Assembly (NCBI GenBank): GCA_002887195.1
Contig: PJAB01000484.1
Location: 1 to 25,568 of the forward strand
Source of the DNA: Chrysochromulina parva
Lineage: Eukaryota; Haptophyta; Prymnesiales; Chrysochromulinaceae
DNA: 25,568 nt
Reading direction: 5' to 3'
The translations under genes were made by a program, and so were the position numbers. Shown piece by piece: positions 25,306 through 25,568 of the stretch. Under the pieces are notes generated by a model that saw only the letters and a list, made by a program, of their open reading frames with translations, ran no database searches and was not told the DNA's origin. Within the stretch, counting starts at the first letter, position 1. Every line of letters starts with the position of its first letter.

Positions 25306-25568
25306 GCTCCGCGCGCCCCCTGTGGGCCGGTCCTCGGGCCGCGGCCGCCGATGGTGTGAAGAAAGGTGTGTGAACGTTAACACGAGCGACAACTGTTACT
25401 GCCCGCTCTGAATACACACACCTTACACGACCCGGGTGTGTTAGAAATCGTCCGAAGGAAATGCCTGAGGCTATACTGAGGCTGCTCTGTTAGACGGTCC
25501 CTGCCGTCTTGTGTTAGTGTGTGCCCCCTGTGTGTGGCCCTGCCCTGGCTTGCGGCCCCCGGAGCGTG
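25306..25568. other. Upstream region of ZSWIM7, with two small inverted repeats
   Basis: No gene is visible. Inverted repeats are ACACACC...GGTGTGT (25416-25441, 12-bp loop) and AGACGG-TCCCTG-CCGTCT (25492-25509). TG-rich sequence runs to the window end. It probably holds the ZSWIM7 promoter. Confidence 0.45.

Overview
This window looks like nuclear DNA from a eukaryotic microalga. It has high GC, GT-AG introns with visible consensus, long Ala/Gly/Pro/Ser homopolymer runs, purely eukaryotic proteins (WDR59, TRM11, ZSWIM7) and a Pro-rich surface protein carrying the Cys-rich DGGPGSEY...DCTDCGPR module. I associate that module with haptophyte and similar algal gene sets, so a haptophyte is my best guess; this is inference, since no marker gene is present. 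No mobile element, CRISPR array, rRNA or tRNA was recognised.

Layout. 1-952 (+): 3' part of an alpha/beta-hydrolase (acyl-protein-thioesterase-like) with a C2HC finger tail. It begins inside an intron made of a 10-bp tandem repeat. 1215-1719 (-): unrecognised short gene, probably two exons. 1858-2877 (+): serine racemase / threonine dehydratase family enzyme. 3348-4532 (-): Methyltransf_24-type methyltransferase, divergent from 4706-5152 (+), a small single-pass membrane protein. 5327-7195 (-): TRM11 tRNA m2G10 methyltransferase with a predicted C-terminal membrane anchor. 7315-8544 (-): signal-peptide protein with UVR-like helical hairpins. 8846-10105 (-, 5' end uncertain): 2OG-Fe(II) oxygenase. 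10664-15415 (-): very large WDR59 (GATOR2) homologue. 15416-16609: about 1.2 kb without a convincing gene. 16610-19196 (-): four-exon modular surface protein, reconstructed here as 600 residues, divergent from 19423-20871 (+), an AAAP amino-acid transporter. 21554-24145 (-): 863-residue acidic/coiled-coil protein of unknown function. 24732-25305 (-): two-exon ZSWIM7/SWS1 homologue.

The genes are compact and close, with several divergent pairs separated by 140-230 bp, but they do not form one pathway. WDR59 (amino-acid sensing to TORC1) and the AAAP transporter are loosely related in theme. TRM11 acts in tRNA modification and ZSWIM7 in homologous recombination. The most unusual structures are in gene architecture: an intron bounded by an 18-bp direct repeat that separates the two halves of a catalytic dyad, three introns of 72-73 nt, and a surface-protein gene whose phase-1 introns split the same Cys-rich module at the same codon, two of them carrying (CAG)18.
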